Shown piece after piece: positions 62,393 to 64,000 of a DNA stretch of 64,000 nucleotides (positions are counted from its first letter, which is position 1; every line of letters begins with the position of its first letter). The position numbers and the translations under genes were made by a program. The notes beneath the pieces are model-generated. The model did not search any database and was not told the DNA's origin. It was given only the letters and a program-made list of their open reading frames with translations. The stretch is from assembly GCA_022113835.1 (NCBI GenBank), contig JAILWY010000019.1, forward strand, positions 7,836,001 to 7,900,000, written 5' to 3'. The DNA comes from Atopsyche davidsoni (taxonomy: Eukaryota > Arthropoda > Insecta > Trichoptera > Hydrobiosidae).

Positions 62393-62428
62393 TATCGATA
62401 TTGTCAGAACCCTCTGACAATATCGATA
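62393..62428. promoter_or_regulatory. hairpin carrying two DRE-type TATCGATA sites
   Basis: A 15-bp perfect inverted repeat, atcgatattgtcaga, with a 4-base loop. TATCGATA, the core DRE/BEAF-32 motif known from Drosophila, occurs at 62393-62400 and 62421-62428. No adjacent gene, so function is a guess. Confidence 0.35.
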
Positions 62429-62569
62429 TCGATTTGAACCCTCAAATGAAGTGATTGACATAATACACGTCTTCGATAAGCATTACGATATGCAACTGAA
62501 AGATGGTCTTCTCACAATGACCGCAAAGCACATGCAAACACATTTTTATTTCTTAATAATTTTTATTCC

Positions 62570-62745
62570 CACATGGAATTTTAATACAAATCGTCTTTGA
62601 CCAAACCGTAACAGGCAAAAGCCCAATGACATACATTTGGAATTCACATACCAGGACAGAGATAAATCCGGGACCTTCGAGATCGAGAGTCAACGGTTTA
62701 ACCATTAAACCAAACAAGCTAACAAATGCAAATATGCTCATATTT
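62570..62745 (-). repeat. possible tRNA-related SINE
   Basis: The minus strand has tggtttaatggttaaacc, A-box-like, and ggtcccggatttatc, a poor B box. Weak evidence. Confidence 0.35.
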
Positions 62746-64000
62746 TAAAATTTAACGCATTTTTATATTATTATTCTACTATTTCATGTGAATAAATTTT
62801 ATATTTTGCAAAAGCATTGTGCATTTGATTAAAAATAACATGCCTTCAATATATTTGAAAATACAAGTAAATATCGCTACAAATTAATTAAATGAGTTTT
62901 ATTTTTATGGCTTTTTAATTTCGGATTAAGTAAACAACAAATCGAGGACATTTTTAGCTTTATTTTGTACAAAATAACTAGACCTTAAAATAATCCTGTT
63001 AAATGCTTGAATGATCGTTCCTGTAATAACCAATCAATTGATTTTCATTTTGATATCTAATTAATGTCCCCGAGTGCATACAAGCTACTACTAGTTACAG
63101 GACTCCCTGGAGTCAAATGGCCAGTAGTAAAATTTAAATGTGACAAAAGCATAAGAACAGTTTCATGAATGTGTTTAATTTAGAAAAATAATCAAAGTTA
63201 TTAAACATATTGTTCAGACGAAGCTAAGACGGTGAAGAGAAACTGTCATTTGCCAATGATTCATAGGTCAATAGAGGATTGTACTTCTGATCCTCAGCCT
63301 CTGATGTCTCGAAGTGCGCAGAAGGTGGCAGGATAGCTCGGGCGAAGTACGGCTTTTGACAGAAACATAAATTCTTCAGAGTCTCCGTGGCGCAGGCCAC
63401 TCCGCTCGGCCCTCGACGGCGCTTGCTTCCGTTTGAGTTTGTCCTCTGTTACTATGCGCAGGTTTTTCCCGTATGATATCGTGTCATCGCAGCATTTAAA
63501 TGTTTAATCATTAAGTCAGAGCGGTGGGCGCCCCCGCCGGTTCTGTCGCCGAGTCCCCCGTCTGCGCCTCGGCTCGTACTAAGAACCGGGAGGGATACCA
63601 AAGAGGCCATGCCTTAATTCACTATTCTCCTTTTTGCGTTGTTTCTTTGGGAATTATACGATCTCGCCGACGCGAGTTCAGTCGCAATACACCCGGCAAG
63701 GATCGCTCTTATTTCTTCGTATTCACTTTCGAAGGGGTGCTCTCCTCAGTCACAAATAAGACGAAAAATTTGCACTAATGACGCATCAAAACAAAAAAAT
63801 AATAGCCCTATTGACATTAGTGTCGTCTGGTGAATTTCAATATTGGCGTGTAGTTTTGAAACTAACGTGAATCATAGCGAATAAATCACAAAGAGTATAA
63901 TAAACAGTAAGGATTGCGGCGTTGCACAGCGTAAGGCGTTATTATATTAATGCGAGATCGTAACGGTTGACGAATAAATGTACAAGTTTATTTATATTTT
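62746..64000. other. no confident gene
   Basis: A GC-rich CpG-containing patch at 63380-63620 could belong to a promoter or exon beyond the right edge. Nothing diagnostic. Confidence 0.4.

Overview
The window is AT-rich arthropod nuclear DNA, almost certainly from an insect. It has spliceosomal introns, TTAGG-type repeats, Helitrons, mariner/Tc1 and Tigger transposons and a tRNA-derived SINE-like repeat. The order cannot be fixed from the sequence.

The one host gene I can support is perlecan (the Drosophila gene is trol), the basement-membrane heparan sulfate proteoglycan core protein. It lies on the minus strand and runs from about 37.05 kb down past position 579 and off the low-coordinate edge. 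I placed 50 exons by splice consensus, phase and domain homology. Joined as drawn they total 8,199 coding bases (2,733 codons) with no frame break, so the locus looks intact. Reading 5' to 3' on the minus strand the order is: LDL-receptor class A (LDLa) repeats 1-18 (37.05-19.67 kb); a linker; an Ig-like domain (16.9-16.4 kb); LDLa 19-21 (16.06-15.57 kb); a second Ig-like domain; three laminin IV (LamB) modules embedded in laminin-type EGF repeats (14.6-6.56 kb); a cassette exon with an alternative stop (5.96-5.61 kb); and the first part of the Ig cluster (4.44-0.58 kb). The remaining Ig domains and the C-terminal laminin G/EGF region must lie beyond the left edge. The first exon is not certain; one signal-peptide-like candidate lies at 52.0-52.1 kb.

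From 37 to 64 kb I see no confident host gene. The stretch holds a Tigger (pogo) remnant, LINE 3' fragments, two complete Helitron-like elements, a Tc1/mariner element, foldback elements, a SINE-like repeat and several GC-rich minisatellites (49.8-56 kb). It may be the long 5' intron and promoter of perlecan or intergenic DNA.

I found no clearly new biological system. The most unusual signals concern splicing: a 34-nt intron between two LDLa exons that may force mutually exclusive use, a GC-AG intron, microexons, a possible short isoform ending before the Ig cluster, and an exon with competing weak and strong donors. Among the repeats, an 86-bp perfect inverted repeat around a tRNA-like pol III promoter, a mariner nested in a foldback element, and a TTAGG-bounded insert with a 9-bp target duplication stand out.
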